Source: Megasphaera vaginalis (ex Bordigoni et al. 2020) (lineage in GTDB: Bacteria > Bacillota > Negativicutes > Veillonellales > Megasphaeraceae). From it: a DNA stretch of 64,000 nt. This document shows positions 45,443 through 52,615 of this stretch, in pieces (the stretch's first letter is position 1; the number at the start of each line of letters is the position of its first letter). The DNA is taken from contig NZ_OEQB01000006.1 of assembly GCF_900240295.1 (NCBI RefSeq), positions 1 to 64,000 on the forward strand. The letters are read 5' to 3'. Under the pieces are notes generated by a model. That model ran no database searches. It saw only the letters and a program-made list of their open reading frames with translations, and was not told the origin of the DNA. The translations under genes were made by a program, and so were the position numbers.

Positions 45443-46771
45443 GTGCTGAATATGGATATAAAACTGCTGCGCCGGGAAGAGAGCGGTCAAATTATCAGGA
45501 CCGGCATTGTCGGCGCCGGTCAGATGGGGCGCGGCATGGTTTCGCAGATGACCTTGATGAAAGGGATCAGACCGTCGCTGGTCGCCGATCACAGCTTGGA
45601 GAAAATCATCGGCGCCTTTCATCTTGCCGGCATTGATGACGGCGATATTGCCGTTGCCGGCACCGTAGCGGAAGCCAACCGCTACTTGGAACAAGGTCGT
45701 TATGTTGCCGTTGAAGACAGCGAAATTGTTTCTCAAGCTGACGGCATCGACTGCGTCGTCGATGTTACCGGTGTACCTGAAGCGGGTGTAAAGATCGCCG
45801 TTGATTCCATGAACAACGGCAAACATGTCGTTATGATGGATGTTGAAACGGACGTTGTTGTCGGCCCGTATTTGAAACGCCTCGGTGATTGCAACGGTGT
45901 TATTTACACCGGGTCCGCCGGCGATGAGCCGGGAGCGGTCATGGAATTATACAGTTTTGCCCGCGCGATGGGGATGGAAGTCAAGGTCATAGGCAAGGGC
46001 AAAAACAATGTGATTGATTATGAATGCAATCCCGACACGGTTCGTGCGGAGGCGACGCAGCGCAAAATGAGTCCCCGTATGCTCTGTTCTTTCAAGGACG
46101 GGACGAAGACGATGGTGGAAATGACGGCCATGTCCAATGCGACAGGGCTGGTGCCCGATGTTATCGGCGGTCACGGACCGCAGGCGTCGGCTGCGAATTG
46201 CTGCGCCGATTTGAATCGGCTCTTCAGGCTGAAAAAAGACGGCGGTATTTTAAACCGCCACGGTGTCGTCGAATATGTCAACGGTATCGCGCCGGGCGTT
46301 TTTGTAACGGTGTCAACGGCAAATCAAGAGATCGCCTTTGAACTGGATTATTTGAAAGTAGGTCCCGGTCCGCTCTGGACCTTTTATCGGCCGTATCATC
46401 TCTGCAATTTGGAAACGCCCCTGACCGTGGCTAAGGCGGTTATTGACGGCGAAGCGACACTCGTTCCGATGGACGGGCCCGTCAGTGAAGTCGTTACTGT
46501 GGCCAAGAAAGATCTGCGTGTCGGCGAACATCTTGACGGCATCGGCGGCTGGACAACGTACGGGTCGATCGCGACGGCGGCGGAAACGTACCGCAGCGGC
46601 TATGTCCTTTACGGCCTGGTCAACAAGAACGCAGTCGTTACGCGACCGGTCAAAAAGGGGACGCTGCTGACCATGGATATGGTTCGGCTTGACAGGACAA
46701 CGCAGCTTTATCAAACGCGCCTGGCTCAAGATCGTTTTTACGGCAAGGGGACGCTTTTACGGCAGGAGTAA
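45443..46771 (+). CDS. SAF-domain homoserine-dehydrogenase-like oxidoreductase (DRL-type)
   Basis: A 442-residue NAD(P)-dependent enzyme. The Rossmann motif is G24-A-G-Q-M-G29; a central domain (TGSAGDEPGAVMELYSFARAMG..GKGKNNVIDYECNP) follows, then a C-terminal SAF domain (about residues 345-430). To my knowledge this architecture (COG4091) includes the Brucella DXP-reductoisomerase-like enzyme DRL and D-apionate oxidoisomerase, which couple redox to carbon-skeleton rearrangement. Between a polyol PTS IIA and a split transketolase, it probably oxidises the imported polyol phosphate. The start is GTG 45443 after AAGGAG; ATG 45452 is an alternative. Confidence 0.8.
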   Translation: MLNMDIKLLRREESGQIIRTGIVGAGQMGRGMVSQMTLMKGIRPSLVADHSLEKIIGAFHLAGIDDGDIAVAGTVAEANRYLEQGRYVAVEDSEIVSQADGIDCVVDVTGVPEAGVKIAVDSMNNGKHVVMMDVETDVVVGPYLKRLGDCNGVIYTGSAGDEPGAVMELYSFARAMGMEVKVIGKGKNNVIDYECNPDTVRAEATQRKMSPRMLCSFKDGTKTMVEMTAMSNATGLVPDVIGGHGPQASAANCCADLNRLFRLKKDGGILNRHGVVEYVNGIAPGVFVTVSTANQEIAFELDYLKVGPGPLWTFYRPYHLCNLETPLTVAKAVIDGEATLVPMDGPVSEVVTVAKKDLRVGEHLDGIGGWTTYGSIATAAETYRSGYVLYGLVNKNAVVTRPVKKGTLLTMDMVRLDRTTQLYQTRLAQDRFYGKGTLLRQE

Positions 46772-46882
46772 GGTAGGATGGTAGAAGCGCTTTACTCGTT
46801 GCCGAATTTGTATTATCCTGTAGATGGACTGCTATACAGAGGCAAGGTATAGCCATTTTACATAAAAGAGGGAGAGACTACA

Positions 46883-47701
46883 ATGATCAATGAACAACTG
46901 GCGCAGCATGCCGCACACGTACGCACAAACGTTGTCAAGATGCTGACCGAAGCAAAATCAGGGCATCCCGGCGGATCCCTTTCCATCGTCGATATACTGC
47001 AAGTATTATATTTTGAAACGATGCATATCGATCCGAAAAATCCGAAAATGGCTGATCGCGATCGTTTTGTCCTTTCCAAAGGGCATAGCGCTCCCGGTCT
47101 CTATGCGACTTTGGTTGAACGAGGCTTTTTCCCGGAAGACGAATTATGGAAGCTCCGCAAGTGTAACGCCATGCTTCAAGGGCACCCCGATATGAAGCAT
47201 ACGCCCGGCGTCGATATGTCGACAGGTTCTCTCGGCCAAGGGTTGTCCGCGGCCAACGGCATGGCACTGGCTGCGAAATTGGATAAAGCGGACTGGCGCG
47301 TTTATGCTATCTGCGGTGACGGTGAGATCCAGGAAGGGCAGATCTGGGAAGCGGCCATGTCGTCGGCTCATTATCAGCTGGATAACCTTACCGTTTTCAT
47401 TGACCACAACAAGCTGCAGATCGACGGCGCTAATGAAGACGTCATGTCGGTCATGCCGATAGCTGAAAAATTCCGCGCCTTCGGTTGGCATGTGCTGGAA
47501 ATTTCCGGTCATGATTTTGACGCTATTCGTAGCGCTCTCGCCTTGGCAAAAAATACGAAAGGTCGCCCGACAGCCATTGTTGCCGAAACGGTGAAGGGCA
47601 AAGGCGTGTCGTTCATGGAAAATGAAGTAGGCTGGCACGGTAAAGCTCCGAACGGGGAACAATGTGCGCAGGCGGTTAAGGAATTGGGAGGCGAAGCATA
47701 A
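46883..47701 (+). CDS. Transketolase, N-terminal subunit
   Basis: A 272-residue N-terminal half of transketolase, binding thiamine diphosphate ([14 protein letters not shown] and FIDHNKLQ form the GDG..N motif; [14 protein letters not shown] near the start). Split transketolases are common in Firmicutes and archaea. The stop overlaps the ATG of the C-terminal subunit, ensuring equal synthesis. An inverted repeat GCTATAC/GTATAGC lies 30-52 bases upstream. Confidence 0.94.
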   Translation: MINEQLAQHAAHVRTNVVKMLTEAKSGHPGGSLSIVDILQVLYFETMHIDPKNPKMADRDRFVLSKGHSAPGLYATLVERGFFPEDELWKLRKCNAMLQGHPDMKHTPGVDMSTGSLGQGLSAANGMALAAKLDKADWRVYAICGDGEIQEGQIWEAAMSSAHYQLDNLTVFIDHNKLQIDGANEDVMSVMPIAEKFRAFGWHVLEISGHDFDAIRSALALAKNTKGRPTAIVAETVKGKGVSFMENEVGWHGKAPNGEQCAQAVKELGGEA

Positions 47702-48621
47702 TGGGGACAGCTACACGTGCGGCATATGGCAAGATGCTGAAAACGGAACTCTATAAAAATCCGGACGTTGTCGTCCTGGATGCCGATCTCGGCAATGCAA
47801 CGAGATCGATCAGCTTTAAGGAAGTCGCGCCGGAACGGTATTTCGATATGGGAATTTCCGAACAGGATATGATGGGGACGGCTGCCGGACTGGCCGCTGC
47901 AGGCAAGATTCCGGTGGCCAGCACGTTTGCCATCTTCGCGGCAGGGCGTGCATTTGAGCAGATTCGCAATTCCATCTGCTATCCGAAGCTCAACGTCAAG
48001 ATCTGCGCTACCCATGCGGGACTTACTGTCGGCGAAGACGGCGGGACGCATCAGGCGGTGGAAGATATTTCTCTGATGCGCAGCTTGCCGAATATGACTG
48101 TCATCAATCCTGCCGATGCCAAAGAAGCGGAAGAAGCCGTTAAAGCGATTGTCGCGTATGACGGCCCTGTTTACGTCCGTCTCGGCAGAGCGGAAGTGGA
48201 AGATATTCATGGCGCCGACTATACCTTCCGCTGGGGTAAAGGGGAGATCCTGCGTGACGGTGACGACGCCGTCGTTTTCGCTACGGGCATCATGGTCGGT
48301 AAGGCTTTAGCGGCGGCAGATGCATTGGCTGCCGAAGGAATGCAGATTCGTGTCGTCAATATTCATACGATCAAGCCGATCGACGCCGAATTAGTTATCG
48401 CCTCGGCGCGGAAAACGGGGAAAGTGGTTACTGCTGAAGAACACAGCGTTATCGGCGGCCTCGGTTCTGCCGTCGCCGAAGTACTGGCCAGATACGCGCC
48501 GACAAAACAGGCTTTCGTGGGTATTCAAGATACGTTCGGTGAATCCGGTTCGCCGAAGGACTTGTTGGAAAAATACAGTCTTACGGCCGATGAGATCGTC
48601 AAAGCCATAAAAAGTTTATAA
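47701..48621 (+). CDS. Transketolase, C-terminal subunit
   Basis: A 306-residue C-terminal half: the pyrimidine-binding domain with the catalytic Glu (DMGISEQDMMGTAAGLA) and the C-terminal regulatory domain (VVTAEEHSVIGGLGSAVAEVL). With the preceding subunit it moves two-carbon ketol units between ketose and aldose phosphates. In this cluster xylulose 5-phosphate is the most likely donor. It ends at a 14-bp hairpin. Confidence 0.94.
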   Translation: MGTATRAAYGKMLKTELYKNPDVVVLDADLGNATRSISFKEVAPERYFDMGISEQDMMGTAAGLAAAGKIPVASTFAIFAAGRAFEQIRNSICYPKLNVKICATHAGLTVGEDGGTHQAVEDISLMRSLPNMTVINPADAKEAEEAVKAIVAYDGPVYVRLGRAEVEDIHGADYTFRWGKGEILRDGDDAVVFATGIMVGKALAAADALAAEGMQIRVVNIHTIKPIDAELVIASARKTGKVVTAEEHSVIGGLGSAVAEVLARYAPTKQAFVGIQDTFGESGSPKDLLEKYSLTADEIVKAIKSL

Positions 48622-48640
48622 TTGTCCGGGAAAATTGGGG

Positions 48641-48672
48641 AAGACCTCTGCCGCTTTGCGGCAGAGGTCTTT
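48641..48672 (+). terminator. Terminator after the split transketolase
   Basis: A perfect 14-bp stem (48641-48654 with 48658-48671) has a TTT loop and a short T tail. Confidence 0.75.
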
Positions 48673-48698
48673 GGTGTCCAGTGGAAGTAAGGTATACT
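48671..48698 (+). promoter_or_regulatory. Possible promoter of the phosphohexomutase gene
   Basis: TTGGTG (48671-48676) and TATACT (48693-48698) are 16 bases apart, directly after the terminator. Confidence 0.4.
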
Positions 48699-48732
48699 AA
48701 AAGCAACTTGAACCGGTGTTAGGAGGCGGAAA

Positions 48733-50244
48733 ATGGAAAAAAAAGTTGATCTGATGAGTTTACAGAACGGTAGTGATGTGCGCGGCATTGCCGTCGCCGG
48801 CGTTACCGGCGAAGACGTAAATTTGACGGCTGATGCAGTCAACCGGATAGCCGCCGGTTTTGCAGCTTTTTTGGCAGCAAAAACGGGTAAAGCCGGCAGT
48901 GCGTTAAAGATCGCCGTCGGTCATGACTCGCGCGTTTCGGCGGCAACGATGAAACACGGCGTTTTGAGCGGGCTGGCGGCACAGGGTGTACAGCCTTTTG
49001 ATTGCGGCTTGGCGTCGACGCCGGCCATGTTCATGTCCATCGTGTTTGCTGAGACGGCAATGGATGGTGCCGTTATGATTACGGCAAGTCATTTGCCCTT
49101 TAACCGTAACGGGCTGAAATTTTTTACCGCTGACGGCGGCCTGGAAAAAGACGAGATTACAGAAGTTCTGCGCCGGGCTTCGGACTTGTCGGCAGGCGTT
49201 GCAGATACGTCGTCTGTGCCGCAGTTGGCGATTCTCGATCTATATGCCGCGCACCTGCGCCGGCTGATCAGCGGCGCACTTGGTCTCGATGAAGCGGCGG
49301 AACCGCTTGCCGGCATGCACGTCGTTGTCGATGCTGGTAATGGCGCCGGCGGCTTTTTTGCGACAGCTGTTTTGGCTCCTCTCGGCGCCGATATTGCCGG
49401 CAGTCAGTTTCTTGATCCGGACGGAACTTTTCCCAATCATGTTCCCAATCCTGAAAATAAGGAGGCCATGGCATCCGTCAGTCGTGCCGTTCGTGAGGCG
49501 CAAGGCGATTTGGGCCTTATTTTTGATACGGACGTCGACCGCATGAGCGCTGTCCTGTCGGACGGCAGAGAAATAAACCGCAATGCGTTGATTGCCATGA
49601 TGGCGGCCATTTTAGCGCCTCTTTATCCGGGCAGTACGATCGTTACCGATTCCGTTACGTCCGATGAGTTGACTGTGTTCCTGGAAACTCATTTGGGGTT
49701 GAAGCACCATCGGTATATGCGCGGTTATAAGAATGTGATCAATGAATGCCGGCGGTTGAACGGGCAGGGGATCGTCTCGCCGCTGGCGATTGAAACTTCT
49801 GGCCATGGCGCATTGCGTGAAAACTATTATCTCGACGACGGCGCTTATTTGGCCGTCAAACTCTTGGTGGCGGCGACGCAGGCCAAACGTGCCGGGAGTT
49901 CTCTGGATGAAATCATTGCGGCGCTAAAGGAGCCGGCAGAGTCTGCCGAATACAGATTACGGATTACGACAAGGGAAGGGGTGCAGGCTTACGGACAGGA
50001 AGTCTTGCGGATTTTTGCCGCCAGAGCGACAGCTGCAGGTATTACGTTGGCCGAACCGTCTTATGAAGGCGTGCGCCTCGTTTTTCCCAAGGGCTGGGCG
50101 TTGCTGCGCATGTCTCTGCACGATCCCAATATGCCTTTGAATGTGGAAAGTAAAGAACGCGGCGACTGTGCATTAATACGCCGCCAGCTGAGGCCTCTGC
50201 TCACCGGTTTGGCCGGTCTGGATACGGAGGTCTTGCAGGAATAA
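48733..50244 (+). CDS. Phosphohexomutase (phosphomannomutase/phosphoglucomutase family)
   Basis: A 503-residue alpha-D-phosphohexomutase. The phosphoserine loop is TASHLPFNRNG, the Mg loop is DTDVDRM, the sugar-specificity loop is ETSGHGALRENY and the phosphate-binding loop is ESKERGD. These enzymes interconvert 1- and 6-phosphates of glucose or mannose. TASHLP departs slightly from the usual TASHNP. It has its own promoter and terminator-flanked position between the transketolase and gutM, so its link to polyol use is uncertain; it could serve cell-surface sugar synthesis. Confidence 0.9.
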   Translation: MEKKVDLMSLQNGSDVRGIAVAGVTGEDVNLTADAVNRIAAGFAAFLAAKTGKAGSALKIAVGHDSRVSAATMKHGVLSGLAAQGVQPFDCGLASTPAMFMSIVFAETAMDGAVMITASHLPFNRNGLKFFTADGGLEKDEITEVLRRASDLSAGVADTSSVPQLAILDLYAAHLRRLISGALGLDEAAEPLAGMHVVVDAGNGAGGFFATAVLAPLGADIAGSQFLDPDGTFPNHVPNPENKEAMASVSRAVREAQGDLGLIFDTDVDRMSAVLSDGREINRNALIAMMAAILAPLYPGSTIVTDSVTSDELTVFLETHLGLKHHRYMRGYKNVINECRRLNGQGIVSPLAIETSGHGALRENYYLDDGAYLAVKLLVAATQAKRAGSSLDEIIAALKEPAESAEYRLRITTREGVQAYGQEVLRIFAARATAAGITLAEPSYEGVRLVFPKGWALLRMSLHDPNMPLNVESKERGDCALIRRQLRPLLTGLAGLDTEVLQE

Positions 50245-50323
50245 CGATTAATTCCATAGAGTTATTAATCATCGATTGTTGATGCTAAAATATCAATATT
50301 TACGTTTGTTCTATATAAAAATA

Positions 50324-50352
50324 TTGAAAAAATAATGATATCGTGGTACGCT
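50324..50352 (+). promoter_or_regulatory. Possible promoter of the gutM-IIC-IIB operon
   Basis: TTGAAA (50324-50329) and TACGCT (50347-50352) are 17 bases apart in an AT-rich region; the -10 is poor, as expected for an activator-dependent promoter. Confidence 0.35.
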
Positions 50353-50353
50353 A

Positions 50354-50481
50354 TGTCAGGGTAATGACAGGAATATGGATGCAGACTGTTTCCATATGTT
50401 ATCGTCTCTGACGTTAATTGAACCTGAAAATACATTACTTGTATTTTCAGGTTTTATTTTTTTGCTGGAAAGGACGGTATC
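50354..50481 (+). promoter_or_regulatory. Structured leader with attenuator before gutM
   Basis: The leader contains an outer pairing GTCAG/CTGAC, an inner ATATGGA/TCCATAT hairpin (about 50374-50399) and then a strong terminator ending 19 bases before the gutM ATG. No sigma promoter lies between that terminator and gutM. The arrangement implies transcription attenuation, by an RNA-binding antiterminator or a riboswitch-like element. I do not recognise a known riboswitch class. Confidence 0.5.
50421..50463 (+). terminator. Strong terminator upstream of gutM
   Basis: A perfect 13-bp stem AACCTGAAAATAC / GTATTTTCAGGTT (50421-50433 with 50441-50453) is followed by TTATTTTTTT. The gutM ribosome-binding site follows within six bases. 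Confidence 0.92.
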
Positions 50482-50871
50482 ATGTCGCTGGAATTATTTT
50501 TTATTATTCTTTTTGCCTTGATGATCATGCAGGTGATCGGAACTCATTTTCAGATAAAAGCGTATCGAAGGGCAATTCATCGCCTTCATAAAAAGGGGCA
50601 TATCGGAATTGGCGGTAAACGTTCCCGCTTCGGGCCCGGTCAAATCGTAATCATAGCCTGCGACGGCCGTGGCGCCATTACGGGCGGAGAAATGATGAGC
50701 GGTATGACCGTTTTCAGCCGTTTCCAGGAGATCCCCGATATTTCAGGCAAATCAATTTATGAAATGGAACGACGTTATTCGGCGGCAGGTCGAAGAGCGC
50801 GTCACCTTTACGCCGGACACCTGCAAGCGGTGCAGGCCTTGGTCAGTAGACTGGAGACAGGCGGACAGTAA
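50482..50871 (+). CDS. gutM: GutM-family glucitol operon activator
   Basis: A 129-residue GutM-like protein. It has an N-terminal membrane helix (LELFFIILFALMIMQVIG) and the family core KGHIGIGGKRSRFGPGQIVII and MSGMTVFSRFQEIPDISGKS. In E. coli GutM activates the glucitol (srl) operon. It precedes the IIC and IIB genes, as expected for a glucitol-type PTS. Its expression may be controlled by the attenuator directly upstream. Confidence 0.88.
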   Translation: MSLELFFIILFALMIMQVIGTHFQIKAYRRAIHRLHKKGHIGIGGKRSRFGPGQIVIIACDGRGAITGGEMMSGMTVFSRFQEIPDISGKSIYEMERRYSAAGRRARHLYAGHLQAVQALVSRLETGGQ

Positions 50872-50920
50872 GGGGCGAAGGATGATACTCATAACGAGAA
50901 GAGAGTGAAGGTGGACTACA

Positions 50921-51448
50921 ATGGAAATTATTGCTTCCTGTGCCAATGGCTTCATGGACTTATTCAAAGCCGGCGCAGTTACGTTTACCGGCTTTGTCAC
51001 GGCCATTATTCCGCTGATTATCGTTTTAATGACGGCAGTCAATTCCGTTATCAAACTGATTGGCGAAGACCGTTTTTTTTCGTTCGCCCAAAGAGCGACG
51101 CGGTACCGGATCACGAGATACACTGTCGTTCCCGTGTTGTCGATTATTTTTCTGGGCAGCCCTATGTGCTTTTCTTTCGGGCGATTTGTGGAGGAAAAAT
51201 ATAAACCGGCTTTTTATGACGCGGCAGTCAGCTTCGTTCATCCTGTGACGGGGATCTTTCCTCATGCCAACGGCAGTGAACTCTTCGTCTATATGGGGAT
51301 TGCCGCAGGGATCCAAACCTTGGGGTTCCAACTCGGTGAACTGGCTGTTCGGTATTTTTTAGTCGGTATCGTCGTCATTTTGCTGCGCGGTATCGTTACG
51401 GAGCAGATTTATGCGTATATGTGCCGTAAAACCGGCCGCAAGGTATAG
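50921..51448 (+). CDS. PTS glucitol/sorbitol-type IIC component
   Basis: A 175-residue membrane component (SrlA type), with membrane helices and the conserved FLGSPMCFSFGRFVEEKYKP and FPHANGSELFVYMGIA segments. It forms the polyol channel with the C-terminal part of the next protein. The ribosome-binding site is GAAGGTGG, and the IIB/C gene starts 10 bases after the stop. Confidence 0.92.
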   Translation: MEIIASCANGFMDLFKAGAVTFTGFVTAIIPLIIVLMTAVNSVIKLIGEDRFFSFAQRATRYRITRYTVVPVLSIIFLGSPMCFSFGRFVEEKYKPAFYDAAVSFVHPVTGIFPHANGSELFVYMGIAAGIQTLGFQLGELAVRYFLVGIVVILLRGIVTEQIYAYMCRKTGRKV

Positions 51449-51458
51449 GAGGAACGTA

Positions 51459-52436
51459 ATGTATTGTACAGCAGTTGTCAGAAACGGCGCAGGCGGTTGG
51501 GGCGGACCGCTGACCATCACGCCGACGGAACACAAGCATAAGATTGTCAGCATCACCGGCGGCGGTATTCACCCGTTGGCCGCGGAGCTGGCCGAATTGA
51601 CCGGATGTGAAGCTGTTGACGGATTTACGACAGGCGTTCCTGACGGAGAAATTTTAGCCGTCGTCATCGATTGCGGCGGCACAGCCCGCTGCGGCGTGTA
51701 CCCGAAAAAAAATATCCTTACGATCAATACGGTTCCGGTAGGAAAGATCGGGCCGTTGGCACGTTTTATTACGGCAGATCTGTATGTATCGGGCGTGACT
51801 TCAGACTGTATTTCCCGTCAGGCCGATGCGGCGCAGGCGGCGCCTATCCGTGCTCGGGAGGGGCGGGCGATAAGCGGCGAAGCGATTGGCGCCGCTCAAA
51901 CGGCGCAGAAGCGCAATATCGTTACGCGCATCGGCATTTCGATTGGCCGAATCGTCAATATCTTTTATGCCGCCGGCAGGGAAAGCATTGACATTACCAT
52001 CAAAAGCATCTTGCCGTTCATGGCTTTTGTCAGCATGATTTTGGGCATTATCAGCGCTTCCGGCATCGGCGGCATCATTGCCAATACCATCTCGCCTGTA
52101 GCCGGTACGCTGCCGGGAATGCTTGTCATTTCGTTTATCTGCGCGATTCCGTTCGTTTCGCCTATTCTCGGACCGGGTGCCGTTATCGCCCAAGTAGTCG
52201 GCACGCTTTTGGGGGCGGAGATCGGCTTGGGGCATATTCCGCCACAATATGCGCTGCCGGCGTTGTTTGCGATCAACGCGCAGGTCGGCGCCGATTTCGT
52301 GCCGGTCGGTCTCAGCTTGGGGGAGGCTGAGCCGGAAACGATCGAGCTGGGCGTGCCTGCCGTTTTGTATTCCCGCGTCATTACGGGGCCGCTGGCCGTC
52401 TTGATCGCTTATGCAGCCAGCATCGGTTTGTATTGA
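51459..52436 (+). CDS. PTS glucitol/sorbitol-type IIB (IIBC2) component
   Basis: A 325-residue SrlE-type protein. The N-terminal IIB domain (residues ~1-120) contains the phosphorylated Cys in VVIDCGGTARCGVYPKK; the C-terminal half (about 170-325) is a membrane domain (ILPFMAFVSMILGIISASGIGGI..VSPILGPGAVIAQ). A low-conservation linker joins them. Start ATG 51459 follows AGGAGG. It phosphorylates the polyol during import, so the cytoplasmic product is a polyol phosphate. Confidence 0.92.
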   Translation: MYCTAVVRNGAGGWGGPLTITPTEHKHKIVSITGGGIHPLAAELAELTGCEAVDGFTTGVPDGEILAVVIDCGGTARCGVYPKKNILTINTVPVGKIGPLARFITADLYVSGVTSDCISRQADAAQAAPIRAREGRAISGEAIGAAQTAQKRNIVTRIGISIGRIVNIFYAAGRESIDITIKSILPFMAFVSMILGIISASGIGGIIANTISPVAGTLPGMLVISFICAIPFVSPILGPGAVIAQVVGTLLGAEIGLGHIPPQYALPALFAINAQVGADFVPVGLSLGEAEPETIELGVPAVLYSRVITGPLAVLIAYAASIGLY

Positions 52437-52448
52437 GTGCAACTGTTG

Positions 52449-52483
52449 AACGCTCTGCCCGTCAAAGGCAGAGCGTTTTTTTT
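52449..52483 (+). terminator. Terminator after the PTS operon
   Basis: Stem AACGCTCTGCC / GGCAGAGCGTT (52449-52459 with 52467-52477) is followed by eight T. Confidence 0.93.
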
Positions 52484-52525
52484 CGTTTCTTTCCAGATGG
52501 TTGATGACGCATTGCGTTTTTGGCC

Positions 52526-52553
52526 TTGACTATTTGTCTTTTTATTGTATGAT
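52526..52553 (+). promoter_or_regulatory. Promoter of htpG
   Basis: TTGACT (52526-52531) and TATGAT (52548-52553) are 16 bases apart, directly upstream of the CIRCE operator. Confidence 0.75.
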
Positions 52554-52566
52554 AGATACGTAGATG

Positions 52567-52593
52567 TTGGCACTCTGCGGTATAGAGTGCTAA
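52567..52593 (+). promoter_or_regulatory. CIRCE element (HrcA operator) of htpG
   Basis: TTGGCACTC-N9-GAGTGCTAA differs from the consensus TTAGCACTC-N9-GAGTGCTAA at one position. It lies just downstream of the -10, so the HrcA repressor would block transcription until heat shock. Confidence 0.92.
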
Positions 52594-52615
52594 TTCAAGA
52601 AAAGGAGCTGGTATT

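Noticed and set aside
44756-45826. 356-codon minus-strand frame across the SorC, IIA and DRL-like genes
   Set aside because: It crosses three recognisable plus-strand genes and shows no recognisable domain.
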